Assembly: GCF_017654505.1 (NCBI RefSeq)
Contig: NC_054540.1
Span: 39,853,468-39,917,467, forward strand
Reading direction: 5' to 3'
DNA from: Polyodon spathula
Lineage: Eukaryota; Chordata; Actinopteri; Acipenseriformes; Polyodontidae
Length of the DNA: 64,000 nt
This document shows positions 22,311-34,063 of the stretch, in pieces. Both the position numbers and the translations under genes were made by a program. The notes under the pieces are model-generated. The model was not told the DNA's origin. It was given only the letters and a program-made list of their open reading frames with translations, and searched no databases. Each line of letters begins with the position of its first letter. Position 1 is the stretch's first letter.

Positions 22311-24705
22311 AACATCATATCTAACATTTGCATCGCAGAAACACAATATTTAAATATAAAATTAAACACATTAATATTTGTTTTTATAATGAGCGCATTT
22401 ACAGCATGACTACAAACAGAGAAAAAAATATTATAAAATATACATTTCAAAAGAAATTGGTATGTACATATTCCCGTGTACAGGTGTAAACAGGTATATG
22501 TACACACAAAACTGTAAAAGCGAAATCGTTGTTTCTAATACTGCACAAAAATAAAATATAACACTACTTCCGGTATTACGGCTGCATTGTACTCTATGGA
22601 GGAGCAGATGCATCTGCCAGCTGACTGTGCCTGCATCCAGGAGCTGTACTGTATAATATATAAAAAAAGAATATATAACATACATTTCATATTAGGCACA
22701 TTAGTTGTTATCCTACCTGTCATGCAGTTTGCTGTATGCATCTGAGTGCAGATTGCTGTATTACAATCAAAATGACTACTTTCAAATAAATATTTTCTTT
22801 TGATACATTCCCAGTTGCATTTGTGGAACAAAACAAAGGATTGTTGTCTCCCAGGTACTTTGAAAAATAAGTAATTAGGCTTTCATTGAGTTGGCATCTT
22901 GACAAATCCACTATCATAACAATCTCTCTCTCATAGTCAGTCTACAAATGCTTGAAATAATAATAATTAAAAAAAACGCATGTGTAGGAGGAGGGGGCAT
23001 ATCTTGTTTGGTGCATTTACAAAAATAATAGAATATATTACGTTACATAAAAAAAAGACCTGTATTGTAATGCATAGGTCACATTGACCTGCATGGCAGT
23101 TCTAGGTAGAACTGTTTATAACTTTATTATTTTGGCAATTCTGGCTATCAAATGCTGTCAGCATATTTAGGAAAATTCAAAAATGGACATATGCATATGA
23201 TTTACAACTGAAGAGTAATTAACATTTTAAGTGCAAAATGGGTCACAATGGCGGTCCTAGTGTTAAAGACATTTCCCTTACTCTAATTTACAGTATACCA
23301 GTAAGGTAAATTGTCTTAAGAGCATTCTCTTTTCCTCCGCACTACACAGCCAGAGGGTGGGCTCGCTCTTTTAGGAATACTGTATGCAACACTGATTGGC
23401 GGAAGTATAATTGGCGATCCAATCAAAACCTCCAAATAAAGCCAAAATAAATTCCCTGCCAAAATTTCCTGTTAGAGAGTATAGTAAACAAAACTCATAC
23501 CTTTAAAAGTTACACATACGTATCTCTCTGCACTGGCAGAACTGCTGTACCCGTGTTGTTCTTGCCAGTCTGCCCACAGTGAGAGGTGTGTTTTGGGAGG
23601 CTTGCTTTTACGCTTAAAACTTTGATCTTTCAATTTAAAGCCATCATCTAGCTTAGAAGATTTTTTTATATTAATAAAGTATATTTACATGATTAAAACA
23701 CTTTTTTGGGGGCATTCTGATGTCTGATATGTTTAAGTAAATTATAAACAATGTATATTTTTATATATATTTTTTATTACCTTTTTTTCTAGTGGTTGGA
23801 ATTAGAGAACTTGCTTCGTAGACTCCATTCACACTTGCGATTTAAGGTCGCCTTTTCTCCTATGTGAATGGGCCAAAAAGAAAAGGCAGCCCAGAGCCAG
23901 CCTCGATTTAGGCCACCATTCCATTGTGGCCCAGGGCCTGCAATTACAGTACCAGAACTGGCCCTTACATATATATGAATGAAACTGCAGAATTGTGGAT
24001 CTCAGTAATGCTGGCAACTTGGCATATTCAACCACCATTGTTTGTTTTGCATGCAACAATATGGCTACAGAAGTGTGTGTCTTTACATCAAAATGCTGAT
24101 CATTTATTTTAGTTGCTTGCTTTTACACACACATAATATTAAGATTGTTGATTCACCATAACATTGCCAAAATAGTCAATTATATAAATAAATGGAAATA
24201 AAATATAATTTACCTTACTTGAGCTGTCTCTCTTGGTAGATAGAAAGCTAAAAAAAATATGGAAAGCTAAGTACAGTAGTGTTTGCTTTCTGCTCAATGC
24301 TCAGTGCAATGTAGGAATGATTATTACATTTTTTTTTCGCTGGAAAATAAAGTTTTTACACTTTGCAAATCCTTGAGCCATTTAAGTTAGAGATTATGAT
24401 CAACTTGCGAGACATAGGCAGAAACACATTTCACATTCACTATGAAGAATAATTACATTTTTAAAAGATAGGGCCTGCTTCTGATATCAACGTTTTTAAG
24501 TACACTTTTGGGATGATGGAGAGACGTCTTTAAAAAGAGCATGTAGTAGATGATAATTTTGGAAGAGCCCTTACAAGAAAGTGGAATAAGTCATAGAACT
24601 GAAGTTTAGTGTGCCAACCTGTTGGCCCTTAACTATGTAAATATATAATTAAATAATCACATTAAAATAATAAACAAGGGTTGCATTTGAACCAGCACTT
24701 TCGTT
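22311..24705. other. No gene recognised
   Basis: AT-rich DNA without a recognisable exon or repeat. Around 23390-23420 there are ATTGG/CCAAT words, including ATTGGCGATCCAAT, but no supporting promoter context. Confidence 0.5.
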
Positions 24706-24802
24706 TTGGTTACCCATCAAAGTGCTAACCAGGCCTAACCTTGCTTAACTTCAAAAATCTGACGAGATCAGACTCCAGAGGAGTACTGTAGGGCTCTGTT
24801 CC
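24706..24802 (-). pseudogene. 5S rRNA pseudogene or 5S-derived SINE head
   Basis: The minus strand matches vertebrate 5S rRNA in order, covering the internal control region: CTGATCTCGTC, GAAGTTAAGCA, GCCTGGTTAG and TTTGATGGG. Several substitutions mark it as non-functional, and the 5' side is weak. It may be a lone pseudogene or the head of a SINE3-type element; the downstream tail is not recognisable. Confidence 0.75.
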
Positions 24803-25777
24803 TTTAATGAGTACTGTTTTTACAAGAACATTAATAAAATAATTTTAAAACGCCAATAACTTGCTGACATTTGAAACGATTAAGTTATAAAGACCAATGA
24901 CTTAGAACTTAGTTTTTGGTTATGGTATTTTCAGGGTATGTGCTCATGTTTTTCTAAACACTGCAGTTAACACATTGCAGCTTTTATATTCTATTATTAA
25001 AAACCACATTTTAAAATGGTTTATTTTTAGAAGTCTCAATAAACTGCTTTGAATCACAAGTTGCAGTCTGTAAGGCTAATTTAGAATCATTATCAATCTC
25101 TTTTAAGACTGCTCGCAGACTAGACTAGCTAATTAAAAGAATCATTTTCAAGCAGATCTTGGCCAGTGCCTCATGACTTTGGTTTGGCTGGTTTTGTACA
25201 ACAGTGTAAAAACTGTGCTTTCAAAAGCCTGTGGTGTGGTGGGCGTGACTTTGATAGCATTGGGCCCCACTGTGACTTTATGTAATGATCCTACTCTGTG
25301 TAATGGGTTCCTGTTGTTCATCGTTCCATTGCTCTTTTGTTATTTATAATTTATTTTTCCATTTTGTTATCCATCATTCAATTTAACAGACCTCCCAAAT
25401 ATTTTGCTATCTTCAAGGTACACAAATCTTTATTATGTCATCAACGTAAATGACTCCATTGATAAGGACTTCATATTACAACAGCCTCAGATTTTGCTCA
25501 ATTTCTGCTTTACAACCTAAAACAAAAATTTTGTGACAGAGCCATGCTTCCATTAAAAACTTTTTCCTAGTTTTGAGTTCAGAAAAACACCACTGCTTAT
25601 CTGACAAGAACTAACTAAACCCAGTACAATTGGGATACAATTACACCAGTGGCTTTGCCCTAGAGTCCAAGCCATTTTAGCCTGTTTTTTACTGTTAAAT
25701 TTGTGGCTATAACTCTTTAACTATAAAGGTTATAGGTTAAAGGTTTCATGTCATTCATGAAATGAATATGCACAACA
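24803..25777. other. No gene recognised
   Basis: AT-rich non-coding sequence between the 5S relic and the first LTR arm of the palindrome. No repeat family was recognised. Confidence 0.5.
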
Positions 25778-26171
25778 TGCAGGAAGAGGGCGGCAGTCGC
25801 CCAACAACCGCCTGTGAGTCATGGCAGTGACACGGGGAGTGGGAAAGTGTGAGTGTGGACTTTCCCCCTCTCTGAATGGCCGAGAGGCGGGTCTTGGGTG
25901 ATTGTCGGTCCTATAAAATAACGCTCTGTTGTTTCCTCAGGTCTGCCCACTTAGACGCACTAAGAGTGCGGACACTTTGATTCAGGACCGGGAATAGCGA
26001 GACAGAGAGAGAGAGCGGGGAACCCTAGACCCCGGCGTATTGTGAAAGACAGGCTAGATAGCCGAAGAGTAGGACGGTGATCCGGGTCGTGCGGGTAGCG
26101 GCGACCGGGATAACGCTGCCGAGTGCAGCACCTTTTATTTGTAGTTTTATTACTGTTTTATTTTCCCTTGT
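25778..26171 (+). mobile_element. Partial Gypsy LTR, plus orientation
   Basis: It matches the LTR of the Gmr1-like element (45845-46576) in the blocks TGCAGGAAGAGGGCGGCAG, GAGTCATGGCAGTGAC and CCTATAAAATAACGCTC (TATA box), and CCGGGATAACGCTGCC. The extreme 5' start is missing and the sequence departs from the family after TTTTCCCTTGT at 26171. It forms one arm of a large palindrome with the next LTR. Confidence 0.8.
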
Positions 26172-26214
26172 ACGTGGAACTCCCCACACCCATTAAGTGA
26201 CTGTTCCTCTTGTC

Positions 26215-26853
26215 TGTCCACATAAAGGTATTCACTGACAAGGAGACAGACAGGTGTATTTGGGAAACACAACATATATATATATTTATTTTTTTTTTTT
26301 TTTGGGCACTGTTGACCGTGGGCTGCCTATCAACGATGATAGACAGCACCACGGAAATACCACAGCTGGTACACGAACAGCAAATGCACTCGCAGGTGCT
26401 CAAAGAAATAATAATGAAAACAGAAGGCGAAAAGAACAAGGGAAAATAAAACAGTAATAAAACTACAAATAAAAGGTGCTGCACTCTGCAGCGTTATCCC
26501 GGTCGCCGCTACCCGCACGACCCGGATCACCGTCCTACATGTACTAGCCTGCTCTTTTACTACGCCGGGGTCTGCCCAAGGGTTCCCCGCTCTCTATTCC
26601 CGGGAACATGGATCAAAACCCTTAGTGCGTCTAAGTGGGCAGACCTGAGGAAACAAAAGAGCGTTATTTTATAGGACCGACAATCACCCAAGACCCGCCT
26701 CTCGGCCATTCAGAGAGGGGGAAAGTCCACACTCACACTTTCCCACCTCCCCGTGTCACTGCCATGACTCACAGGCGGTTGTTGGGCGACTGCCGCCCTC
26801 TTCCTGCAGCCCGTGAACACGCCAGCAGAGTCAGCACAGATCTCTCCCTGAAA
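26215..26853 (-). mobile_element. Gypsy LTR, minus orientation
   Basis: A longer copy of the same LTR family in reverse. The TATA block lies at about 26665-26680 and the family start (CAGCACAGAT on the plus strand) at 26833. The 3' end has the phrase ATTCACTGACA shared with the LTR at 45870. Its interior 26436-26808 is the inverted partner of 25778-26171. No internal retroelement region is adjacent. Confidence 0.8.
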
Positions 26854-27565
26854 AGGAGCCAAGAGCAAAAAAAAAAAAAAAAAAAAAAAAGATAATTGAA
26901 AATGTGCAAAATAAAACAAAAAAAGAAATAAAGATCCATTCAAATTATTTGTCCCACACACCCTGGTCATGTGGCACAAGATGAGGCTGTTCACTGTGGC
27001 TTGAATGGCCATCAAGCTGGCCTGAAATACATAAGTAGGACTTTGTTTTAAAGGTCTGAATCTCCTCTTTCCAATGATGCTGTCTCTCACAGTGCCTGAG
27101 TAAAAAGAGTAGAAAGAGCCAGGTCACCAGTGGGATATTTATCATTGGGTGGACCCTAAAGAGTTAATGTTTTTTTGTTTTGGGGGGGGGGGGGGGGGGG
27201 GGGGGGATTAGATTTTTTTCACTATTTAAGTGCACAATCATTTTTAACCTGTCTGAACAGACATCCTCTTCAATTCAAATCATGTCACAATATGACCTTT
27301 CAACTTGGCCAGACACACTTACATTACGTTTATACATATAGGTGTAGCTGGAACGTAACGCTGTCACATAATTTGAATGAAGGGAGGATGTCTGTTCAGT
27401 ACCGACATTTACGATTCTCCAGAAAAGCCCAAAGTTAGTTCTAAACTAGGTAAAGGCAGAGAAAAATTATAGAAAGTGTCATAAACTAGTAAGAAATGTG
27501 TAAACAACCATTTAAATACATTTGAAGCAAAGTATTTTGGATATTAAAATGTGTAAACTAATCAA
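26854..27565. other. No gene; poly-A and poly-G runs
   Basis: It contains an A run at 26867-26890 and a run of 25 G at 27182-27206, able in principle to form G-quadruplex. No exon was recognised. Confidence 0.6.
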
Positions 27566-27693
27566 GCGATAGAGCCCGTCGATGTGGGCTCTACCATGTG
27601 GTAGATGACCGCGACAAGACATAGGCGAGGGCGATAGCGAAAGTCAAGGTCATCTTCCACATGGTAGAGCCCGCATCGAGAGGGCTCTATCAC
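27566..27693. repeat. 126-bp fold-back (hairpin) element
   Basis: GATAGAGCCC (27568-27577) to TAGATGACC (27602-27610) is mirrored by GGTCATC...GGGCTCTATC (27648-27691), giving arms of about 45 bases. Each arm itself contains GAGCCC...GGGCTC, so the structure is a hairpin of hairpins. It is probably a MITE of unknown family. Confidence 0.8.
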
Positions 27694-28312
27694 TATTACA
27701 AAATGATTTTTTTTTTTTATTTTATCTTTAAAAAAACTTTAAACTATATTTACCTTGAATTTCTGATATTTCAGCATGTAGCATTCTCCTGAGGAAAATA
27801 GTCCCTAATATAATTTGAATAGAAAAAACAACATACACATAGAGAAAATATTATTATTAATTATTATTATTGCAAACATATTTATTTATTGAGGTCTTAC
27901 TCTTTCTTATTATAATTTATCTGGACATGTACAATTGTTGAACAGTCCATGTAGTATTGAGTCTGACTCGAAACTTCTTGCTGGAGGTGGGTTGTCATTC
28001 AAGCAGGCAGGGAGTGGATTGCCTGGTGCGGAAAGAACTGAAACAGGATTGGGAGTTTGACTGGCTGGTTTTGAAGGAGGGTGTTGTTTGGATCCAGCCA
28101 ATGACAGAATTGCGAACCAATCGTGTCTTCCCTGTTGTTTCCCAGTATCTGTGAATTGTCCTGTCATAGACATAATTTTGCTTGCACAGTTAAGCACTTC
28201 AGCATTCCAGTGGGCATCTATGCAAAATAGAAGCCTGCTAGATCTGGAAGCTGATTGGCTGTTCGCACTCAATCGTTTTTTAATATGTGTCAAAATGTTT
28301 TCTATATTTCAG
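27694..28312. other. Non-coding DNA upstream of first recognised exon
   Basis: Three CCAAT-type boxes occur (28095, 28119, and inverted at about 28254), and a splice-acceptor-like tract ends at 28312. It could be promoter-proximal DNA or the end of a 5' UTR intron. The sequence alone does not decide. Confidence 0.4.
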
Positions 28313-28327
28313 GTTTCCACAGGAAGG

Positions 28328-28357
28328 ATGGATGGTGATGATTTTGGAAGATTTGAG
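28328..28357 (+). CDS. ccdc91: CCDC91 first coding exon
   Basis: The exon spans 28313-28357. TTTCAG precedes it, and the donor GTATGT starts at 28358. From ATG 28328 it encodes MDGDDFGRFE, matching the acidic start of CCDC91 (GGA-binding partner p56), whose N-terminal DDFGGFEAAETF motif binds GGA ear domains at the trans-Golgi network. The second exon continues this motif in phase 0, which fixes the start. The Arg at position 8 replaces the usual Gly of the DFGGF motif. Upstream exons, if any, are untranslated and were not found. The rest of the protein (coiled coil) lies outside the recognised exons. Confidence 0.85.
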
Positions 28358-28604
28358 GTATGTACTCAATTATAAAGCTGCATGCAGCAGATTGAACATG
28401 GGTATTTTCTCAACTGCTGTCCATATGTCAAAAACCATTTACATGTAGGGTTGTAACTTAACATCTTTGACATAAATGTTTTGTATCAGGGTAATAATGG
28501 CCTTAACATACTGCTTTCGAATGTTGTACACATCAGTATTATACTGTATGGCTTTCTAGTTTAAGTATGGGTACAATAAAAAATGAACAGTTTTGCTACA
28601 ACAT

Positions 28605-29841
28605 TTAAGAACATAAGAAAATTTACAAACAAGAGGAGGCTATTCAGCCCATCTTGCTCATTTGGTTGTTAGTAGCTTATTGATTCCAGAATCTCATCAA
28701 GCAGCTTCTTGAAGGATCCCAGGGTGTCAGCTTCAACAACATTACTGGGGAGATAGTTCCAGACCCTCACAATTCTCTGTGTAAAAAAGTGCCTCCTATT
28801 TTTCTTTCAGAATGCCCCTTTATCTAATCTCCATTGGTGACTCACGGTTCTTTTTTCTTTTTTCAGGACGAAAAAGTCCCTTGGGTCGACATTATCAATA
28901 CCTTTGAGAATTCTTAATGCTTGAATCAGGTCGCCGCATAGTCGTCTCTGTTCAAGACTGAATGCCTTTTAAACCCGGAATAATTCTGGCCGCTCTTTCT
29001 TTCTAGAGCAGTAATATCCTTTTTGTAGTGAGGTGACCAGAACTGAACAAAATATTCAAAATGAGGTCTTACTAATGCATTGTAAAGTTTTAACATTACT
29101 TCCCTTGATTTAAATTAAACACTTTTCACAACATATCCAAGCATCTTGTTGGCCTTTTTTTATAGCTTCCCCACATTCTCTAGATGAAGACATTTCTGAG
29201 TCAACATAAACTCCTAAGTCTTTTCATAGATTCCTTCTTCAATTTCAGTATCTCCCATATGATATTTATAATACACATTTTTATTGCCTGCGTGTAGTAC
29301 CTTACACTTTTTTCTATTAAATGTCATTTGCCATGTGTCTGCCCAGTTCTGAGTCTTGTCTAGATCATTTTGAATGACCTTTACTGCTGCAACAGTGCTT
29401 GCCACTCCTCCTATTTTTGTGTCATCTACAAATTTAACAAGTTTGCTTACTATACCAGAATCTAAGTCATTAATGTAGATTTGGAATAGCCGAGGACCTA
29501 ATACTGATTCCTGTGGTACTTCACTTGTTACCTCTCTCCATTTTGAGGTTTCTCCTCTAATCAGTACTTGGTTTTCTACATGTTAACCACTCCTTAATCC
29601 ATGTACATGCATTTCCTTGAATCGCTACTGCGTTCAGTTTGAGAATTAATCTTTTATGCGAGACTTTGTCGAAAGCTTTCTGGAAATCTAAATAAACCAT
29701 TTCATGTGCTTTGTAATTATCCATTGTCAAGGTTGCATCCTCAAAAAAAATCAAACAGAACACGATCTCCCTTTCCTAAAACCATGTTGACTGTCTCCCA
29801 GGATACTGTTACCATATAGATAATTTTCCATTTTGGATCTT
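28605..29841 (-). mobile_element. CR1 LINE, degenerate (copy B)
   Basis: A reverse-strand CR1 copy runs from its 3' end (TTAAGAACATAAG... at 28605) to the RT region near 29841. Frames are broken, but VYLDFQKAFDKVSHKRLI (about 29700-29640), NDLDKTQNWADTWQMTFN and GDTEIEEGIYEKT are readable. It is more diverged than copies E and F, hence older. It lies in the first recognised CCDC91 intron. Confidence 0.92.
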
Positions 29842-30900
29842 AACGAGTAACCACCAGTGCCACACTTTCAACACCTGATATGTTGGACATTATTATACAA
29901 GGACCTTGACCTTAATCTCTAACTTAATATGGCTACCATTAGAATATGAATCCAAAGAAAGACACTGAAACCCCTATGGGTTTACTGGATATGGTTGCAA
30001 CTGTCCTTAAAAAAGTGTAAAAACATATGGGCCATATTTTTTTAAGCATTTCCTTTATTTTTTAATGACCTTCTACTTTTTGAAAGAAAAAAAAAACATG
30101 TTCAGGTTACAAAATGGGAAACACGCTCATTGAAAGTGCTGAAGTCTTTTACAATTATTTGTTTTTAAAAAAAACAAAATGGCCTTGATATTTGTAGAAG
30201 TGGACGCAACTAAGAACTGGGAAAGTCAGTTGTCCCTTATAGGTTTTAATATTATTTTAGATTTCTCCTCATCCAAATTAAAAATAAAAAAAAATCATGC
30301 AATGAAGTGAAAAAACTAAAATGGGTGCTAAAAATCGATAGGATTTAGAGCCTGACCCAGATGTTGTTACTGAAAATATTTTTACAACTAAAGACAGCTG
30401 CCTGCTGTTGTACGTGAGATTCCTTTAATATATTTTTATAATGTAATTGCAGTACTTCATCAAGCATCTGGGGTTTAAATCCAAATAATCTGTTCTTCTG
30501 TACACAGACCCCAATGAGTTAGACACAGGGAAATGTAAACTGTTTCTAAAGGGGTTTAATTTTTTTTTTTTTTTTTTGTACAAACATCCATTCCTTTCCA
30601 ATAATTTAAGGTCCTGTTGAAATATAAGTTTGAGGTAGAGGTTTGAGCACCAGTTTCCAGACAAAAATTCAAGCTAGTCTGCCTAATTGAATCTCCAAGT
30701 AAATTGTGATGATTAGGGATGCGGTGGTGGTGTTGTCTGTGAAGCTATGTGGTACAGAACCCTGCCTAGATGGGGTGGCACCGATCCAAAGTGATCCTGC
30801 CTTGTGAGGTCAGTTCATTGATATATTGTATGATTCACTGTCCAATGTTGAGGTTTTCTGCCCTGTGGTCTGGGTTCATGCCATTAGGTAAAAGTTCATT
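29842..30900. other. Intronic DNA, no gene recognised
   Basis: AT-rich intron of CCDC91 with homopolymer A/T runs (for example T at about 30559-30577). No exon was recognised. Confidence 0.6.
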
Positions 30901-31010
<110 letters not shown>

Positions 31011-32596
31011 ACAGTGCCTATAGGAAGTATTCACCCCCCCCCCCCCCCCCCCCCTTGGATGTTTTCACAGTTTGTTGTGTTACAACCTGTAATCTTGATG
31101 CATTTAAATTGGATTTTTTTTCCTTTGATTTACACAACCTACTCCACACTTTCAATGTGTAAAATGTGAGGGAGGGGGGTGAACATACAGATAAATTAAA
31201 AATAAAAACCTGAAAAGTCTTCATTAGATAAGTATTCACCCCCTTTGCTATGACACTCCTAAATAAGCTCAGGTGCAACCAAAATTCACACAATAAATTA
31301 AATGGAGTCCATCTGTGTGCAGTAAAAGTGGTTCACATGATTTCAGATTAAATACACCTACCTTTGTAAGGTCCCACAGTTGGGTAGTGCATTCAAAGCA
31401 CAGAGCTTTCAAAACACCTCTGGGATAAAGTTGTGGAAAGGCACCGATCAGGGTAGGGGTTAAAAAGATTATAAAGGTATTGAATATCCCTTGGATTACA
31501 GTCAAGTCGATCATTAAGAAGTGAAAGGTATACAGCACCACGCAGAATCTGCTTAGAGCAGGCAGTCCTCCCAAACTGAGCATCCGGGTAAGAAGGTCAG
31601 AGAAGCCACCAATAGGCCAATGACAACTGTGAAAGACCATGGCTGAAATGGGAGAAACTGTCCAAGTGTCAACTATAGCTCAGTTACTCCACAAATCTAG
31701 CGTGTATGGAAGAGAGGTAAGAAGGAAGCCATTTCTGAAAAAAAGCCCATGTAAAATCCTGCTTGGAATTTGCAAAAAGGCATGTGGGAGACTGTAAAGA
31801 TGTGGGAAAAGATTCATTGGTTCGATGAAACAAAAATTGAACCGTTTGGCCTAAATTCAAAGCGTTATGTCTGGTGCAAACCCAAAACATCACCTAGGTA
31901 ACAGTATCCCTATTCTGAAGCACGGAGGTGGCTGCATCATGCTGTGGGAATGCTTTTCAACGTCAGGAACTGGGAAGCTAGTCAGGGTAGAGGGCAAAAT
32001 GGCTGGAGCTAAATACAGGCAAATCCTTGAGGAAAACCCACTTCAGTCTGCAAAAGACTTAAGAATGGGTTGGAGATTCACCTTTCAGCAGGACAATGAC
32101 CCTAAGCACACAGCCAAAGCAGCACTGGAGGGGCTTAAAAAACAAGAAAGTGAATGTCCTAGAGTAGCCCAATTAAAACCCAGACTTGAATCTGGTTGAG
32201 AATATATGGCAAGACTTGAAGATTACTGTCCACCAACGATCCCCATCCAACATGACAGAACTTGAACAACTTTGTAAGAAGAATGGACGAATATTGCACA
32301 ATCCAGATGTGCAAACCTGGTAGAGCCTTACCCCTAAAGACTCTCAGCTGTAATTGCTGCCAAAGATGGTTCTACCAAGTATTGACTCAGGGGAGTGAAC
32401 ACTAATCTAACCAAGACATTTCAGTTTTTTTTTTTTTTTTTTTTTTTTTTTCATTAACTGTTGTTTCACAATAAAAATGCTGTTACCTCAAAGTGTTGAG
32501 TAGGTTATGTAAATCAAAGGAAATAAAAATCAGGTTGTAACACAACAAACTGTGAAAACGTCCAAGGGGGTGAATACTTACTATAGGCACTGTATA
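31011..32596 (+). mobile_element. Tc1-like transposon with both ends
   Basis: Inverted ends are seen at both sides: CAGTGCCTATAGGAAGTATT at 31012 and its near-complement ACTTACTATAGGCACTG ending at 32593. Both are followed inwards by the ACAGTTTGTTGTGTTACAACCTG block or its complement. Total length is about 1.6 kb, normal for the family. The left repeat carries a run of 21 C (31034-31054) where the right has five. The right end abuts an LTR sequence, so the element inserted at or into that LTR. Confidence 0.92.
31400..32360 (+). pseudogene. Tc1 transposase pseudogene
   Basis: The enzyme would cut and paste Tc1 DNA at TA sites. The N-terminal region survives in pieces (ITVKSIIKK, PPKLSIRVRR). 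The catalytic Asp is readable at 31824 (WFDETKIE), the second Asp at 32092 ([11 protein letters not shown]) and the third acidic residue at 32198 (LVENIW). At least four frameshifts and several stops separate them, so no product is expected although the DDE residues themselves persist. Confidence 0.85.
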
Positions 32597-34013
32597 GAAA
32601 GCAAAGGCTGCTGCCTTGTTAAGGAGCACAGTTGAATGAGTGCTCAGTCATATGAGGAAAAGATATTGTTTGAAGCCTTTTTGTTACTTGTTAAAAACTG
32701 TGTGTTTTTGTTTTGTTTGTTTTGTAGCTGGTAAACAGCTTAGCTGTCTGGCGAAAGTTAGGTTCCTGATATGTATAGTCAGCAGTCCAAAAACTAAGTT
32801 AGGTTTTGTTTTCGGTTATTAAAAATATAGCTCGTAAGCACTGAAAACTTCTGTGTCTGGGTCTGTCATTGAAAGGAAGAAATGAACCACGGAGTGTGAG
32901 CCCGGTTTACATATGGTGGCATCGAGTGTGGGCACCCCTAAGACCCAGAAAGAAAAAGAAAATGAAGACCTAAAAGATCTGATCAACAGAAACACCACTG
33001 CTCAAGTGGAGCAGAATAATATGGGGACGAGGGTTGTCGGAGAGGGAGCCAACTGAGCTGGAGCTGCTGTTCCAAAAATGGGAGCAGACGAGCGAAGACC
33101 CGCTGACTCCAGCCGCAGGAAACGTGGAGCCATTGCCTACAGAGTAGTGAGAAGGACAACCAGCGGAGTGAGAGATACCGCCGCCGGCTGCAGAAAAGGG
33201 GAAGGAGGTGATGAGCCCACTGCCACCACAGCCCAGACCACCACCCCAGCAATCCAGTCTGGCGAAGCCAGGTACAGTCCCTTTCTCCTGGACACACTGC
33301 CAGTCTGCCTAGACCCCCCTGGGCTAGACCTGGAGCCTAGGAGTTGGCACCACTGGCCACAGTTCCTTCACTGGTTCCCTACTCTACTCTCCCCAGCACC
33401 AAGACATCGCTGCACTACTCCCAGACGTTGCTTATGCTCACCCTGGTCACTGCTTCATTCTCCCTGGGTGATCGGACATTGCTGCACCGGTCCCCAGTGG
33501 CAGACCTCTGCCCACTGCTGCAGCTGTCGTTCCATGGCCGTCGCTTCAATCATCCTGGTGGAGTCCCTCATTGCTGGTTTATGGTCCCTACCTGGTTGTG
33601 CTGAAAAAGGAACCGACCCTCCCTCAAGTTCGCTCAAGAAAGAGGGCGAAATTGGGACTTGAGGGTGGGTGGTTGTGTTTTAGGTGGAGGGGGGTGGCCG
33701 TCGTTTTTTAAAAAAACTAGGGGAAGAATGTGTGACAAGGCAATTATTGTTTAATTTAAATTTATTATTAATTATCACCTGCACCTGGTTACCACTGTAA
33801 ATTTGAGCCAGGTGCAGGGTATTTATAAAGAGCAAGCAGTCTGCTCATGGCTGCTTCAGTGTGAAGGAGCCATACGATTGAGTGCTCAATCGCATGAGAA
33901 AAAGATATTGTGTGAATCCTTTTTGTTACTTGTTAAAAACCGTGTGTTTTTGTTTTGTAGCCGGTAAATATTGAAAGGGGCAAACGAAATGCAGAGAGCG
34001 AGCCACAGTTCAC

Positions 34014-34014
<1 letters not shown>
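32597..34014 (+). mobile_element. Short non-autonomous LTR element
   Basis: A partial 5' LTR (32597-32923) and a 3' LTR (33730-34014) share blocks such as AAAAAGATATTGT, CTTTTTGTTACTTGTTAAAA and GTGTGTTTTTGTTTTG. The internal region is only about 0.8 kb and ends in a polypurine tract (AGGGGAAGAA) before the TGTGTGACAAGG LTR start. It encodes no pol domain; a Pro-rich frame at 33078-33662 looks like a residue of a gag or tail region. The 5' LTR is cut by the Tc1 insertion. The 3' LTR has the hairpin at 33778-33818 directly before TATTTATAAA. Confidence 0.7.

Positions 34015-34015
<1 letters not shown>

Positions 34016-34061
<46 letters not shown>
34016..34061. repeat. (TA)n(CA)n microsatellite
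   Basis: About 32 bases of TA then CA units, between the LTR end and the terminal repeat of the next Tc1-like element. Confidence 0.95.

Positions 34062-34063
<2 letters not shown>

Noticed and set aside
24706..24802. Working 5S rRNA gene
   Set aside because: There are many substitutions, including near the 5' part; it is not in a tandem array.
26158..26484. Open frames within the LTR palindrome
   Set aside because: They appear on both strands from the inverted LTR arms and encode no known domain.
33078..33662. 194-codon plus-strand frame as a host gene
   Set aside because: It lies inside a short LTR element between two LTRs, is Pro/Cys/Ser-rich and low in information, and another frame reads more like a decayed retroelement tail.
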